A stretch of 64,000 bases of DNA. It comes from Petrosia ficiformis (taxonomy: Eukaryota; Porifera; Demospongiae; Haplosclerida; Petrosiidae). The position numbers and the translations under genes are program-made. Positions 35,073 through 50,100 of the stretch are shown piece after piece (the first letter of the stretch is position 1; each line of letters begins with the position of its first letter). Under the pieces are notes generated by a model. The model was not told the DNA's origin. It did no database searches and saw nothing but the letters and a program-made list of their open reading frames with translations. The stretch covers positions 7,669,065 to 7,733,064 of the forward strand of contig OX345641.1 of NCBI GenBank assembly GCA_947044365.1, in the 5' to 3' direction.

Positions 35073-35733
35073 CATATAGAGAGATAGATAGATACGTAGG
35101 TATCTAAGCATCACACAACAAAAGACTAACAATTATAAGAGCAGTTCTGTAGTTCAGTTAGTCTATTAATTTATTTATTTAATTACAAACCTTTGAATGT
35201 ATAAGTTTGTTTTCGTTTTCTGCTTTTCTTACAATATATGCAAGTACAACACCAACAAAATAATATGTAACAAAACAATAATACACCACTTCCACCACCA
35301 ATTATATAATAGACATTTGATCCCTCTAGTAGTTTATCAAGAAATGGAGTTTCATTTGTAGTAGTCGTGCTTGAAGCACTTGGAGTACCTAAAACGAATG
35401 AAATTGTTATCTCAAGAAATATTATAATTGAATTCTTAACTGAATATTGTCAGCATAGATGACATAATTGAGATTCCAGATCCATCTGTTATAAGGAATT
35501 AAACTTCAGTAATTATAATGAATTAATCAATTACTAATTAATAATTAGCTGCAAAAAAATTAAGAGTTGGCTAATTAAAATAAGCACATTACTTACAACA
35601 TACAATCAATAATAGTAATACAAATTAACATACAATCAGAACAATCAGAACTCCCTGTATAAAAAGAACTAGAACGCTGAGAGCTACCAACAGTCAACAC
35701 AAAAATGAAGACAACAGCACCAACGAACTTCAT
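33551..35733 (-). CDS. Single-pass membrane protein with charged cytoplasmic tail
   Basis: Exons on the minus strand: 35733-35634 (signal peptide MKFVGAVVFIFVLTVGSS), 35388-35191, 34565-34535 and 34226-33551; phases 1, 1 and 2 agree throughout. Exon 2 has a short Ser/Thr stalk, then a membrane segment (VYYIIGGGSGVLLFCYILFC) followed by CxC cysteines and a basic KKSRKRK stop-transfer. The last exon is a 225-codon tail very rich in K, E, D, T and S, ending DGNDLVTEL. The topology is type I. I recognise no family. Two further signal-peptide exons upstream (37554, 38329) end in the same phase and could be alternative first exons. Confidence 0.6.
34257..34520. repeat. (CATA)n-type microsatellite in an intron
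   Basis: Interrupted catacata runs in the last intron of the membrane-protein gene. They create spurious YVCM open frames on both strands. Confidence 0.9.
34730..35098. repeat. (GATA)n/(CATA)n microsatellite in an intron
   Basis: Long runs of gatagata and catacata between the exons at 34565 and 35191. Predicted Tyr/Ile/Ser-rich frames here are artefacts. Confidence 0.9.
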
Positions 35734-35994
35734 CAGGCTTTAAAGTCTTGCAGTTACGTTTAACAGTGTATTTCAGTCAGCACAATTATTATGTTATGTG
35801 CATATGAAGTAAAGGTAATACGTTTTTATTCTTACAGTGTATACACACACCCCCCTAATATATAATTATGTTCCCATACAGGCATATAAACAAAACACAA
35901 CTCAGTAGTTGTAGCAGTTCATATTATTTTATCAGTGTATAATTATATAATTAATAATTACAAAGCAAAAGGTTCTGATATTGCCATGAGGCTA

Positions 35995-36137
35995 CTGTCA
36001 GTATAGTATAGTAATTACCGTTTCACTACTGTGGTGCTAAATTGACAAGTACATGCACTAATTACTGTCAAAACTACTGTTGAACTGCTGTAGTACTTTG
36101 ATAATGAAACTACTGAGTAATTACTGTACTATAATAA
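35995..36137. mobile_element. Small palindromic element
   Basis: The left half contains TATAGTATAGTAATTACCG and the right half is its near-complement, ending GAGTAATTACTGTACTATA. It is a MITE-sized foldback in an intergenic or intronic position. Confidence 0.4.
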
Positions 36138-36225
36138 TATGGTGATTTTTTATATATTGACATAATAATACTGTATATATCACATTTTCAACTCTACAAT
36201 CACATTCCTTCTAGATTACATGAAG

Positions 36226-36293
36226 ATTTAAAATTGCAACGAGTTATGCCTCGAAGAATGGATCAAGCCAGCAAGAAGGTAGCACAAGCAAGG
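36226..36293 (+). CDS. Possible lone plus-strand exon
   Basis: Between acceptor ccttctag and donor gtgagt is an open, basic frame: LHEDLKLQRVMPRRMDQASK and a few more residues. I cannot connect it to other exons and do not recognise it. It may be chance. Confidence 0.2.
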
Positions 36294-36421
36294 TGAGTGT
36301 TTATTATACATTATAATCAGGATAGTGGTTTAATAAGAAACATAAAGATGGTAAGTACATAAATAACTAAATTATGCTATTCTTGAATGGTGATTATATA
36401 ACTTTAAGTATGAATAACTAG

Positions 36422-36452
<31 letters not shown>

Positions 36453-36656
36453 TATATATATAGGTGGCTGTAAGTGATCTCAACAGTCAAGCCTATGTAT
36501 CTATATTGTACAGCCTCTGTTTTTGTCCTAGCTAATAACAGGATGAGTGGTATAACAAGTTACTGAGTATCATAGGTAAGAAACGTCCATATATCCAATG
36601 ATTTGTTATCTAGTAATCAGAGGATTTGGCCACGTGGAATGTTCTATATTACTAAC

Positions 36657-38329
36657 CTATGGTAAAAGGTTGTGTCGTAGTGAACTGTTGTGAATTTGGA
36701 GATGTGATTACTGAAGATGATGATGTCATGTTGACTATAGAAGTTGAGTCAGGTAATAGATTAATTGTTGTAACAAAAGATTCTGTAACCAAACTGCCAC
36801 TACTAGTAGTGTCTGTAATTACAAACAATTGCAAAAGAAATAATTCTTAAATATATATTATATAATAATTATAATTATACATTTCTATTTTATGTTTTAT
36901 GTAAAAGATCAACCAGTGCATAATTATACATAATTATATATACAGCAATAATGATAAGCTCACAAAATTATTTTATTCACGAATTAGAATAAAGCTATAG
37001 TAGGCTAAATGACAGTAACTAGAAATTTGTCATTCCTGCTTAATAAACTACAGTAGGCAGTTATATATAATAAAATGAATGTTATAATAAGTTACTGAGT
37101 ATGACTGTCAGGTAAGAAGAATACACTGATTAATGCATATCACTTATATGAGAGTTGTATTCACTATTCATTATAATGTTACATATTTGAAAATGTACCT
37201 TCTGGATTCAGAGATGGTGTTATGTCTAGAGATGTAGCAATAGTTATAGCTTCTGAACATAGTATAGATTCAATATTACTGTTGCCACTCACTGAAATAC
37301 CTGTTCCAGATTCCGATAATATAAAAACAAATATATATGAATTATAATGATGCTGTATATTTATAATATAATTATTACAATTATTATATCAATGCATGAG
37401 ATATCATACAGCTGCTAAAGAAAACTAAGCATTACTCTTTTATAAAAATATAATAACATACAAAAGCAATCATAACGGAGACCTACATACCAACAGATAA
37501 TACACAAAAGAAGATAGCAACTGCAGCCAACATCATTTTTGATGAAGAACACATTTCAAATGCACTAAGATCACCGTGTATGATGTATTATATATGCAAA
37601 GTTACAATAGAATGTTTTTTAACCTAAATGCAACCTACATACGCCACATGATCACAACCTGCCATAATTATCAAAAATCATGAGTAAGCTACAACAGCCA
37701 ACACCTATAAAATATGTAGGTGGCTGGCTGTATACCAAGCTTTTGTATCAACATATAGTAAATACTACACCTAATATATAATCACTGACTGTAGTTCCTC
37801 CATATATATGAACGAACTACAAGCATGCACTGTAATGTATGTAATTACATATTACTATGTATAACATTAAAAAAAAAAATTAACATACTGTTTTCACAAT
37901 CACCAGATCCAGATTCACTTTGGTCTATATATATAGGAATTATGATTGTATATAATAAAACTGCAAGAAACACCATGCATTTTTTGATAAAATGTTGGAG
38001 GCAATTTTAGCAGCACTATTATTAAGCCTGTACATTAAGTGATCTATGCAACAAGTTGAAATGATATGTACATATATAGTCCTGAATTTGACGAGTTAGC
38101 ATTATACATTAATTTCGCTATTCTTTTTTCACTGATTGGAATAATGCTGTTGTTAATAGCTGAATATAAGCTTAAGGTGTACAAATATATGTATATATGC
38201 ATATATAAATGTATAATGTAAATACTACTAATAATAATAAGATAATACTACATACATGTAGATATGGTTACCTTCTACAGTTATCCCATACAACATGTAT
38301 AAGAGAAGAAACACAGCAAACGTCTTCAT
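36657..38329 (-). CDS. Secreted or stalk exons with two more signal peptides
   Basis: Five minus-strand exons, each ending in phase 1: 38329-38272 (signal peptide MKTFAVFLLLYMLYGITVE), 37924-37889 (DQSESGSGDCEN), 37554-37491 (second signal peptide, MMLAAVAIFFCVLSV core), 37300-37199 (GISVSGNSNIESILCSEAIT...) and 36812-36657 (Ser/Thr-rich stalk). All internal ones are 1-1 exons, so they can be joined or skipped without frame loss, and they can join the membrane exon at 35388. Either two small genes or alternative 5' ends of the 33551-35733 gene; sequence alone cannot decide. Confidence 0.5.
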
Positions 38330-38613
38330 GATTGAAAGTCAATTTCAAACACTCTAACTACTACATATACTATTATATAAGCAGATATTTATCCAATACT
38401 ATAATCATAAACATTATGTACACATGAAAAAACACTTTCCTTATATGGATTAATTATGTAATTATATAAAACTGTTTTTTCAGTTGCACACAAATAAACA
38501 CAATTAACTTAAATGATTTTAAATGTATAGTTAATGATACTGAAAATCAGTACTCAAAATTAAGTAAACAAGTTAAATGAATCATGAATAGAAAAACTGA
38601 TACATATGATTAA
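38330..38613. other. Intergenic
   Basis: AT-rich gap between two minus-strand genes. It should contain the promoter for the first signal-peptide exon and the polyadenylation region of neither gene that I can define precisely. Confidence 0.3.
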
Positions 38614-41600
38614 TTAGAATTCTCCTTCAGATGGAAGTCCAACTACACCTGCTTCGGTAAATGAAAATGGAACTACTTTATAATTATCCTCTTCGTCGTC
38701 TTCTCTCTTCTCCAAGTCCTTGTTGTTCAAATTCTTGTTGTCATTGTCATATAGTTTCCTCAAACTGTCTCTCCTTCCTGATATATCCTCATTCTCTTTC
38801 TCTCCCATTTTAGAAGTTTCTGAAAGCAAGCGAGAGAATAATATGGACAGATCAAACCATTGGTTATTGACGCCACGTGACTTTGTGGATGCATCAGTAT
38901 GTCTCACTGATGTCACTAAGTCCTTATCAAAATGAGGAGTTTCATCCATTTGTAGACTCCCTAAAGATTTAGATAGCGTGTTGATTACTATTGGAGAAGA
39001 AGTGGAAACTTGTGAACAATTTTCTTCAAAGTGGTCTTCTACTGAATCAGTTATGTAGTCATTTTCTGTTATACAGTCACTTAGTGCAGTTTCAGTATCT
39101 ACTACCTCTCTAATTGATAACACTGTATTGGAATCAACTACATCTCCAGTTAATGATACATTCTTCATATCAGCTACCTCTTCAGTCAATGGAGCATTAT
39201 GTACAGTCTCGGTACTGGGTGCTTCTTCAGTTGATGAGACATTACATACAGTCTTGGTACTGGGTGCCTCTTCGGTTAATGGAGCAGTATATACAGTCTT
39301 GGTACTGGGTACCTCTTCAGTTAATGGAGCAGTATATACAGTCTCAGTACTGGGTACCTCTTCAGTTAATGGAGCAGTAAGTACAGTCTCGGTACTGGGT
39401 ACCTCTTCACTTAATGGAGCATTATGTACAGTCTCAGTACTGGGTACCTCTTCACTTAATGGAACATTATGTATAATCTCAGTACTGGGTACTTCTTCAG
39501 TTAATGGAGAATTATGTACAGTCTCGGTACTGGGTAGCTCTTCACTTAATGGAACATTATATAAAGTGTATATATCAACCACTTCTTCATTTAATGACAC
39601 ACTATGCACAGTCTCGATACTGGGTACCTCTTCAGTTAATGACACAGACTTGGTTTTGGCTATTTCTCTATTTTTTGCCATATTCAGATCCTTCCATCCT
39701 TCATGTGTTCTCCCAACACCTTCCACTCGTCTAGTGTTTAAACCATTCCCTCTGCCACGCCCACGTACTCTACTTACATTGTCACCAAATACCAAGGGCT
39801 GAATAGAATGAGAGGTACGTTCATCTTCATTTGAGGGAGATGTCAGTATGTGATGCATAATGTTTTTCGAAGGCTGACTAAACGTTTGTGGATGTGTTAC
39901 ACTACATGATTTGCGATGTGTTGACGAATACCCTTTTGAGGAATGATGTTTCTTCTGTAATAAAAGATAATTACAAACCTTTATCTATAATTATTAATAA
40001 GATATGGCTATCAATAGTAATATATCAGTTAATATTTATCTATTACCATACTTGCACACACAATGGCAGACTATATATATGTGAGTATAAACACATCCAC
40101 AAACCTTCTTCACTTTGCAAGGATCAATATTTTCTCCTTTTGTTTGAAATAGCAACAAAAGATTCGCAGCAGCAACTTTTCTGGCTTCCTTCTTTGTCGA
40201 ACCCATTCCTATAAAAGAACAAAAATCCAGTAGTAAATATATTATACATTATCTGCTAAGCAATAATCTATGTGGACTGGCTCTGGGAATAGTTATTCAA
40301 TATGCGAGGCTCATTAAATGGTCCTTATTCTGTCAAACATTTGCTATGCATAAGTAGTATACTTTTTGCATTGCATTTTGTTAACTTCGTATACAAATGG
40401 CTAAATACTGAAGCATTTAAAAATGGGTGTTGCCTCATAAATTGAATAATGAAAGTATTGATATTGTCGATTTAGTCATTATGTATGCATACTGCACTGT
40501 GAACACACTACAACAGTATATATGAGCAATAATACTATTGTGTTAGGAAAATTTACTATAATAACAATCACATACCAGTATGTAAACACACTCACTCCAA
40601 TAGTGCATCAATCTATTTGTGGTGATGCAGGCCAGTAAACAACATAGGTCATTATCAGTAGATAATCTATTTATAGTATAATGATCCACTGATAACCACG
40701 TCAGTAATCAACATAGGTCATTATCTACCATTAATATAGTATCAGTAATGACTACTCATAGTAAAACTTATAATTTATCAGACTATCAATACAATTCCCA
40801 TATCATTACATCATTAACTGTTACATTAGTTAAGTTGTATGTCTGTACTAGTGTGTTAGTACATCAGTTAAAATGTCTGACAACATACCCAGAGCTGAAC
40901 GCTGATCAGCAGTCACAGTACAAAGGAAATATTGAAACAATCCATTAACGTATGGACTAATAGAATATATAGGTAAAGTTAATTTCCTCTTCATCATGAG
41001 TTCATGTAATTGATCAATAGGATTTTCAAAATGGTGTGAAATATCGGCACTTGTGAGATCATGTTGAGAGTGTGATGGTGAAGGTGGGAGACAGGGGGGC
41101 ATGGAGACACAAGGCTGGCTGTGAAGAGATGGTTTTATCACATCTGGTAATTTAACAAGAATTTCGAGAAGTTTCTTTGCAGATAATAACTTAGCAACTC
41201 TTTTTTTGAAGTGAGTAGCTGTGCACTTATGTCTGCCAGCTATAGCTTGTGAAATGTATCTAGTCCCTTTATTATATGTACTGAGCTCAAAAGACACAAG
41301 AAGTCCTTTCTGTGCTGCAACTCGTAACAGTTCATCCTCAATCCCATTCTTCTTACCAGAATAGAAATTGAAAGATTTATATTCTTCTCCTGAGTCAGTA
41401 TCTTGTGAGTTCTTTGTTAGTGCTGCCATTACCTCATCGTATGTTTTAGGTACCGTGTAATATTTAAATCGGGATCTCTGAGAAATGCTGGTATTAGTTT
41501 TTGTAACATCATGGCATGGCCTGTTTCTGGAGGTTGATGAACTAGCAGTCAATCGCTGAGAATAATGAGTCCCTGGTTCATGCGACGTAAGAAGTTGTTG

Positions 41601-42209
41601 ACTTAATTCTGGAGCAACGTCTTTTTGAGTTGATTTTTGTAATTGAGTATCTTCATCGGAGTCGGAAACAGTATATAGTTTAAAAGGTTCGTCATCTTTC
41701 TCATTATTGTTACAATTAGTGTTACTAATAGGGACATCCTCAGCTAGCTGGCTGAAAGGTAAAGTTGATACTGTACTCTGAGAACACCCTTCAAAATTAT
41801 ATCCACGAATACCGGAACAATGTTCATCACTCTTCTGATCATGAATATCCTTAAAAGTATCATGTCTATGAATATCATTATAATCCACATCAGGATTTGG
41901 ATATACAGCATCAGATGACTTTTGATCTTTAATTTCAACAGTATTGTCAACTTCAGTACTAGTAATACACAATACTTTATACGCTTCATACTCTGCAGCT
42001 GTTCGGGCTATAAAAGGTGTAGGACCGAATCCATGGAAACGATCTTCTCCGATGTACACAGTTACCATGTAGCATTTCGTACCTGGGTACATCCGAGAAG
42101 GAGGTGGTGTTATGCTGCCATTAATGATAGCAGCTGGTGTGTACTTCAACTGCAATCCATTAATAGCAGCTGATCTCTTTAGGTAGTTATGATAGTTACT
42201 AACACTCAT
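38614..42209 (-). CDS. Protein with three double-stranded-RNA-binding domains
   Basis: Exons 42209-40889, 40208-40105 and 39954-38614; 922 codons with consistent phases. I chose the ATG at 42209 (MSVSNYHNYLKRS), just after an acceptor (cattgcttag), so a 5' UTR exon lies upstream. dsRBD 1 is near residues 5-80, dsRBD 2 near 300-370 (GIEDELLRVAAQKG ... HFKKRVAKLLSAKKLLEI), and dsRBD 3 near 405-475, split by an intron (NPIDQLHELMMKRKL ... TKKEARKVAAANLLLLFQ). The long C-terminus has an RGRGRG patch and about a dozen 15-residue PLTEEVPSTETV-type repeats. The layout resembles Staufen/TARBP-like RNA binders; exact orthology is unsure. Confidence 0.7.
39150..39640 (-). repeat. Coding minisatellite, 45-bp unit
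   Basis: Tandem 45-bp units inside the last exon of the dsRBD protein encode APLTEEVPSTETVYT-like repeats. The unit length is a multiple of three, so copy-number change keeps the frame. Confidence 0.75.
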
Positions 42210-42401
42210 ATCTTGTGATCTAAGCAATGAAGAAATGGAAATTAGTTAATTCTCTTTCTCGACTCAGTAAACTAAAAGTATTAATCAGTACATTACTCAA
42301 CTTATATACCTTGAAATCGAGTGATCACTGGTAATGTACTTTGTTTACTACTACTGTACTTGCTACACGTGGGTAGGGGTGTGGCACAACACAACTAGTT
42401 A

Positions 42402-42413
42402 TGCGCATGCGCA
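42402..42413. promoter_or_regulatory. NRF-1 type palindrome
   Basis: TGCGCATGCGCA is a perfect copy of the palindromic NRF-1 consensus, about 190 bases upstream of the dsRBD gene start. An E-box CACGTG is at 42365. The location fits a core promoter. Confidence 0.55.
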
Positions 42414-42490
42414 GTTAAACTTAATAAATGTCTCTTAAAAAATAATTTTATTATCAATGAAAAGTTTCTAAATTATATACATGTGATATA

Positions 42491-43543
42491 TTATGTACTA
42501 TCAGTCTTGTTTCCATGTATTAATTGAGACTGCACGTATCCTATAAATTGACTAATCATGCCGAGAGTAACAAACACCCCGCCCACAAGAGCACAGAGTT
42601 TAACAAGAAACATAATAAACGAATTCCTTTCTTCTTTTATGCTCACCATCAGAGAATAAATATCATATTTAAAAAATACTCCAGGCAGACCGTGGCTACC
42701 AGCAGTATGATTAATATGTCTGTTACGTTCAGTTACTGAATACTGATTGGACGAAAATGTTTGAAATTTAGTTTTTACAAAGGTGGGCACTATTTGGAGA
42801 TAGTACTGATATATGTGGCTATGATCTGAAGTAACGACGTGCGTTCCCTCTAATGGATCAATTATCCCAGGGGCTGACTCTCCGAAAGTAAATCGATCGA
42901 TACGATGAGAAAAATTTACTAAATGCGAAGGGACAAATGCATTTATATGAGCATGTCCTTGTATATGTGGTACAGCCTGTCCTGCAGTGATATGAAAATT
43001 TCCAGCAACTTTGTTAAGCTCAATAAACCCATGCAACCTACAGCTGTCATGATGAGGAGCCCCATCCTCATTCTGTCGAGGTGGAATCGGATCGTGGACT
43101 GCACTATTAACAGTTGGTAGGTCATGCAAAGTCCTCGGAGCGGTACTTGTAACTAACTTCTGGATGGCCTGTTTAGCTTTTAACCACTTCCTTTGCTTGT
43201 CAGTTAAGTCGAACACTACTGGTTCTTTGTGAATCTGTTGTACAAGCGTTCTACTCTCACCAGCAGCATCAATAACATCTGCTCCTAGGTATTCACATGG
43301 CATAGCTACTGTGACATCAAATACTAGACGAATACGAGAGTCCATATCTGTATCGACTGAATATTCATATCTTATATGAGTGTCTTTAAAATAGAAGAAT
43401 TCTGATATTATTAAGAAAATGATGATCGTTATAGCAACCACAGAGAATAATCCACCTCTGCCTGTGGATTTCTGATAGTCTTCTGACACCTTTGGAAATG
43501 CATCAAGCTCTCTTACAACCTTCAGAGCATGTCTTCTCCTCAT
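42491..43543 (-). CDS. ERGIC2: ER-Golgi intermediate compartment protein 2
   Basis: A single exon of 350 residues (family about 377). The start MRRRHALKVVRELDAFPKV fits the ERGIC N-terminal signature. An N-terminal membrane segment (GLFSVVAITIIIFLIISEFF), a lumenal domain with CRLHGFIELNKVAGNFHITA and a GHAHINAF/NFSHRIDRFTFGE block, and a second membrane segment near the C-terminus (LVKLCALVGGVFVTLGMI) are in the family order. ERGIC2 cycles between ER and Golgi with ERGIC3 and helps cargo transport. It lacks introns here, unlike its neighbours. It is head-to-head with PSMD14, 253 bases apart. Confidence 0.92.
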   Translation of the reverse strand: MRRRHALKVVRELDAFPKVSEDYQKSTGRGGLFSVVAITIIIFLIISEFFYFKDTHIRYEYSVDTDMDSRIRLVFDVTVAMPCEYLGADVIDAAGESRTLVQQIHKEPVVFDLTDKQRKWLKAKQAIQKLVTSTAPRTLHDLPTVNSAVHDPIPPRQNEDGAPHHDSCRLHGFIELNKVAGNFHITAGQAVPHIQGHAHINAFVPSHLVNFSHRIDRFTFGESAPGIIDPLEGTHVVTSDHSHIYQYYLQIVPTFVKTKFQTFSSNQYSVTERNRHINHTAGSHGLPGVFFKYDIYSLMVSIKEERNSFIMFLVKLCALVGGVFVTLGMISQFIGYVQSQLIHGNKTDST

Positions 43544-43796
43544 TTTGAATACAGTTCAAGTGATCCTGGAAATAAAGACCAATGTATATCATTATATAAT
43601 ATGATATTATACTCGATTATGACTATTTAACATGTTAATATTGAAGTATGTAAGAATACAAAACTTCATTTTACCTTCCTTCTTTATGAAGACACACCTT
43701 GTAAAAAAGGCGGGGCCAATTAATGGCCACACCTTAACCACACCCCCAGTCAATGTGCCTGTGGTTATTCTCCAGTCACAGAATACAGACTTGAAA
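43544..43796. promoter_or_regulatory. Bidirectional promoter region, ERGIC2/PSMD14
   Basis: The 253-base gap separates divergent start codons. It has a GC box fused to a CCAAT motif (GGCGGGGCCAAT, 43709-43720) and a TGTGGTT-type motif. Shared regulation of two housekeeping genes is likely. Confidence 0.5.
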
Positions 43797-46875
<3,079 letters not shown>

Positions 46876-47102
46876 AGTCTTAATTATTACTGGACATCAA
46901 TGATGAATTTTATTGTTGCCACACCGTAAATTGCATTTTAGATTGTATATGTAATCATGTACAGAGGTTGTAGGAAGGAAACAGCTTCAATCATAGGGAT
47001 GACCGTATCTTATTATAAAAAAGGTTAATTATAATAGGTGTGGGAAATATTTGACACTTCCTGTGATCACGACCAGTCTGAACAAGATACTCCTTCTTCA
47101 TC

Positions 47103-50100
47103 ATGTCTGAATGCTTTAGACCGAATCTACAACAACTAATGGAAGAGCTACAACCCATTGGTTTAAAATGGCGACTATTCGGCCTTTTTTTGGGAGTACC
47201 AATTGACTTACTCAATGAAATAAATATAGCGAATATTCGTATTGAGGACAAGCTATTTGCTGTATGCAATACTTGGCTAAATGGGACACTCGATGTTACA
47301 TGGAAGGATGTTGTCAAAGCTGTGAAGAAAATAGAGAGATTAGATATCGCACAAAAGGTTGAAATGAAATACATAAAACAGTCCCAAGAACAGCCATGCA
47401 GCTCAGACAAGCCATTCAGTTCCATTCGACCAAATCTAATACAACTAATGGAAGAGTTAAAATTTGGTAGTATGAAGTGGCAAGAATTCGGACTTTTTTT
47501 GGGGATATCAATTGATGCACTTGATTTAATAAATGTAGATGAAGCAAATATTGAGAACAAGTTATTAGCTGTGTGCCATAAATGGCTTCAAACTAATCCC
47601 TTTGGTACGTGGAACAATATAGTAGAAGCTTTGCGAAGAATTGGGGAAATGGTATTAGCAGAGGAATTGGTAATGAAGTACATGAGGCAACACCCATTTG
47701 AAGAGTTCCAACAACCTGAATCTTTTTGTATACAAAATGATGAAGCACAAAATCTTTTCTTAGAATCTTCTCTTACAACAGCAATGCAAGAAGGAGGTGG
47801 GAAGATCAAACCTTGTAATATCACCATGTACGGTCGTCCAGGAGCTGGTAAGACTAGCTTGAAAAGGGTTATATTCGGACTACCTCCTCCAATCTTAAAA
47901 ATACATACTACAAATGTTTTAGAGAAGGCTGTTCATCATAGTACAGTACGTACTGATCGATTCACCATTGATGGAAGCAAGTTAGTCGAGGTTGATGATG
48001 AAGAACTTATCAAGTTGCTAGCAATGAAAGTCCAGAGTCTTCATGTAACCAGTCCCCAACTGCAACACAAACCCGTGAGTAGATAAATACAAATTGTTGG
48101 AGTAACTAATTTATTGGTTAATACATGGATGCTGTAGCTACATTGTAATTCTAATTTTAGACAGCAAATATAAAACATGATGGGGCCAACCAACCACATC
48201 CTAAAGGGAGGTGGACCTTACATTGAATAGTTTCATTTTGTCAAAATAGGGGAGTGGGCTCTCACAAATTTGGGTGCTTTGTATGATGTAACTATACTCA
48301 ATAGTCACAAACGTTTGTAGTTATAACTTCCTTATGCGTTGTCATATTGATATGCAACAAAGACCATTCCACTCATCATAACTTGCCAAATCCAATCAAT
48401 GTGTGATATGATTGCGAATCATAAACTATAAGATACATTAGGGCCTGCACTTGAGCACAGAAATACCTAAGACTACAAAGAATTTACAAGCAGCTTTAAA
48501 ATAAGTGCTTTATACATATAAGAGGTACTATGTAAGAGATACTATGTAAATTATACACTGCAATTATTAAAATATATATTTCTATTCTCTATCACTACTG
48601 ATGCTGCCATCTGATCCTGAATTATGCATTCTAAGAATCAGCAGTCTTTTTACATAACTTAGGTGGAGTAGACAGACATCTGTCTTAGTTTGCCAATCAA
48701 AGTTGTCATGTACATTAGTCTTTGAGGTGCTCTTGACTCACTTTCATTTAATGTTGACAACAAGTTCGGGTTAATAAACACTTTCCTAAAACCTTCCTGC
48801 CAAGACAGTGCCTATACATGAGGTAACTACATGCTCACGTCAGAGTCCACAAACACGTAATAATTTTACATTCCAATGATGCAATTCTTCTAACGTTGAC
48901 TTCCACAACTCCCGAACTTGAATAGACTAAAAAACCTATTCTTCCAACTATAATAACCATTGACCAATGATTAGTTATTTTTATAATTTTTCATTACATT
49001 TTCATTCCAATAGACAATAAATGCACTTATAAACACTCGCATATGAATAGAAGTTAAATTTTTATGTCAATGCTTATACTGTGGTGAGATTAAGACTCCT
49101 GCTTTAGAACAATCCTTTTAAGGGCGATTATGCCCATAATGACCTTGAGGCAGGGAGGGAGGTATAATAATGATAATGCATTTGTAATATATTTGTAATT
49201 CTTAGAAAAGATTTGTAAATGATGACAAGAAGTGACTGTCCAAAAGTGTAAAGTTATGGCCATAATTATAACTCCCCTGTTGTGCATCAAAGGTTACCAT
49301 GACAACAAACTGCACACCATGGTTGAGCTTTTTATGATTATTGTCCCTTTGGCCTCATGTATTCAACAGACCACGGGCTCACAGACTGCAGAATAATTTA
49401 ATATTCATTAAAAAGTAAATATTCATAATATTACATGCTTAGAAATCAAATCCACAGTCGAACAAATATCTGAAAGATCTGTGTACTTAGACAGCATACT
49501 GATATTATGTATAATTTCTTCTAATTATCACAGGAGTCACAACAATCTATATCTGTTGAATCTGTGAGTGTTTCTCCTCAAATTACTAGTTATTCAGAAG
49601 CTATGAGATCTATCAAAGAGCAACTACCTAAAGTCAAACCATCAAATGAGCTATTTGATGTCGATTTGATTTACATGATCAATTCTGGAAACGAGCCACA
49701 GCTACTAGACATATTTCCTCTTCTGTTTTGTAATTTAGCACATCACATAGTAGTGATAAGGCTAGATGAAAGGCTTGACGACAAGCCAAAACTACATTTC
49801 TACGATAAAGAAAAAGATGTATATTATACACTTCCAGATCATTTAACACTTTCTAATCGAGAATTTATAGTTAGGACTTGTCAAATGGCAGAAGCTGTTG
49901 CCCAGGCAACCTCAGGAAAATTTATCCCCTGGGTGATGGTAGTTGGTACACACAAAGATAAGCTGGGAATCAACAGTGAAGCAGAGCTTAAAGAGATCAA
50001 CAGCGAGCTGACAAAAATACATCAAAAGTACAGTCGTGTTCTGATTCGCAAGTCCTCAGATGAGGTAATCTTTGCTGTGAATGCTATGGCTCCAGATGGA

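Noticed and set aside
34257..35098. Tyr/Val/Cys/Met-rich and Tyr/Leu/Ile/Ser-rich frames
   Set aside because: They are translations of catacata and gatagata microsatellites on both strands.
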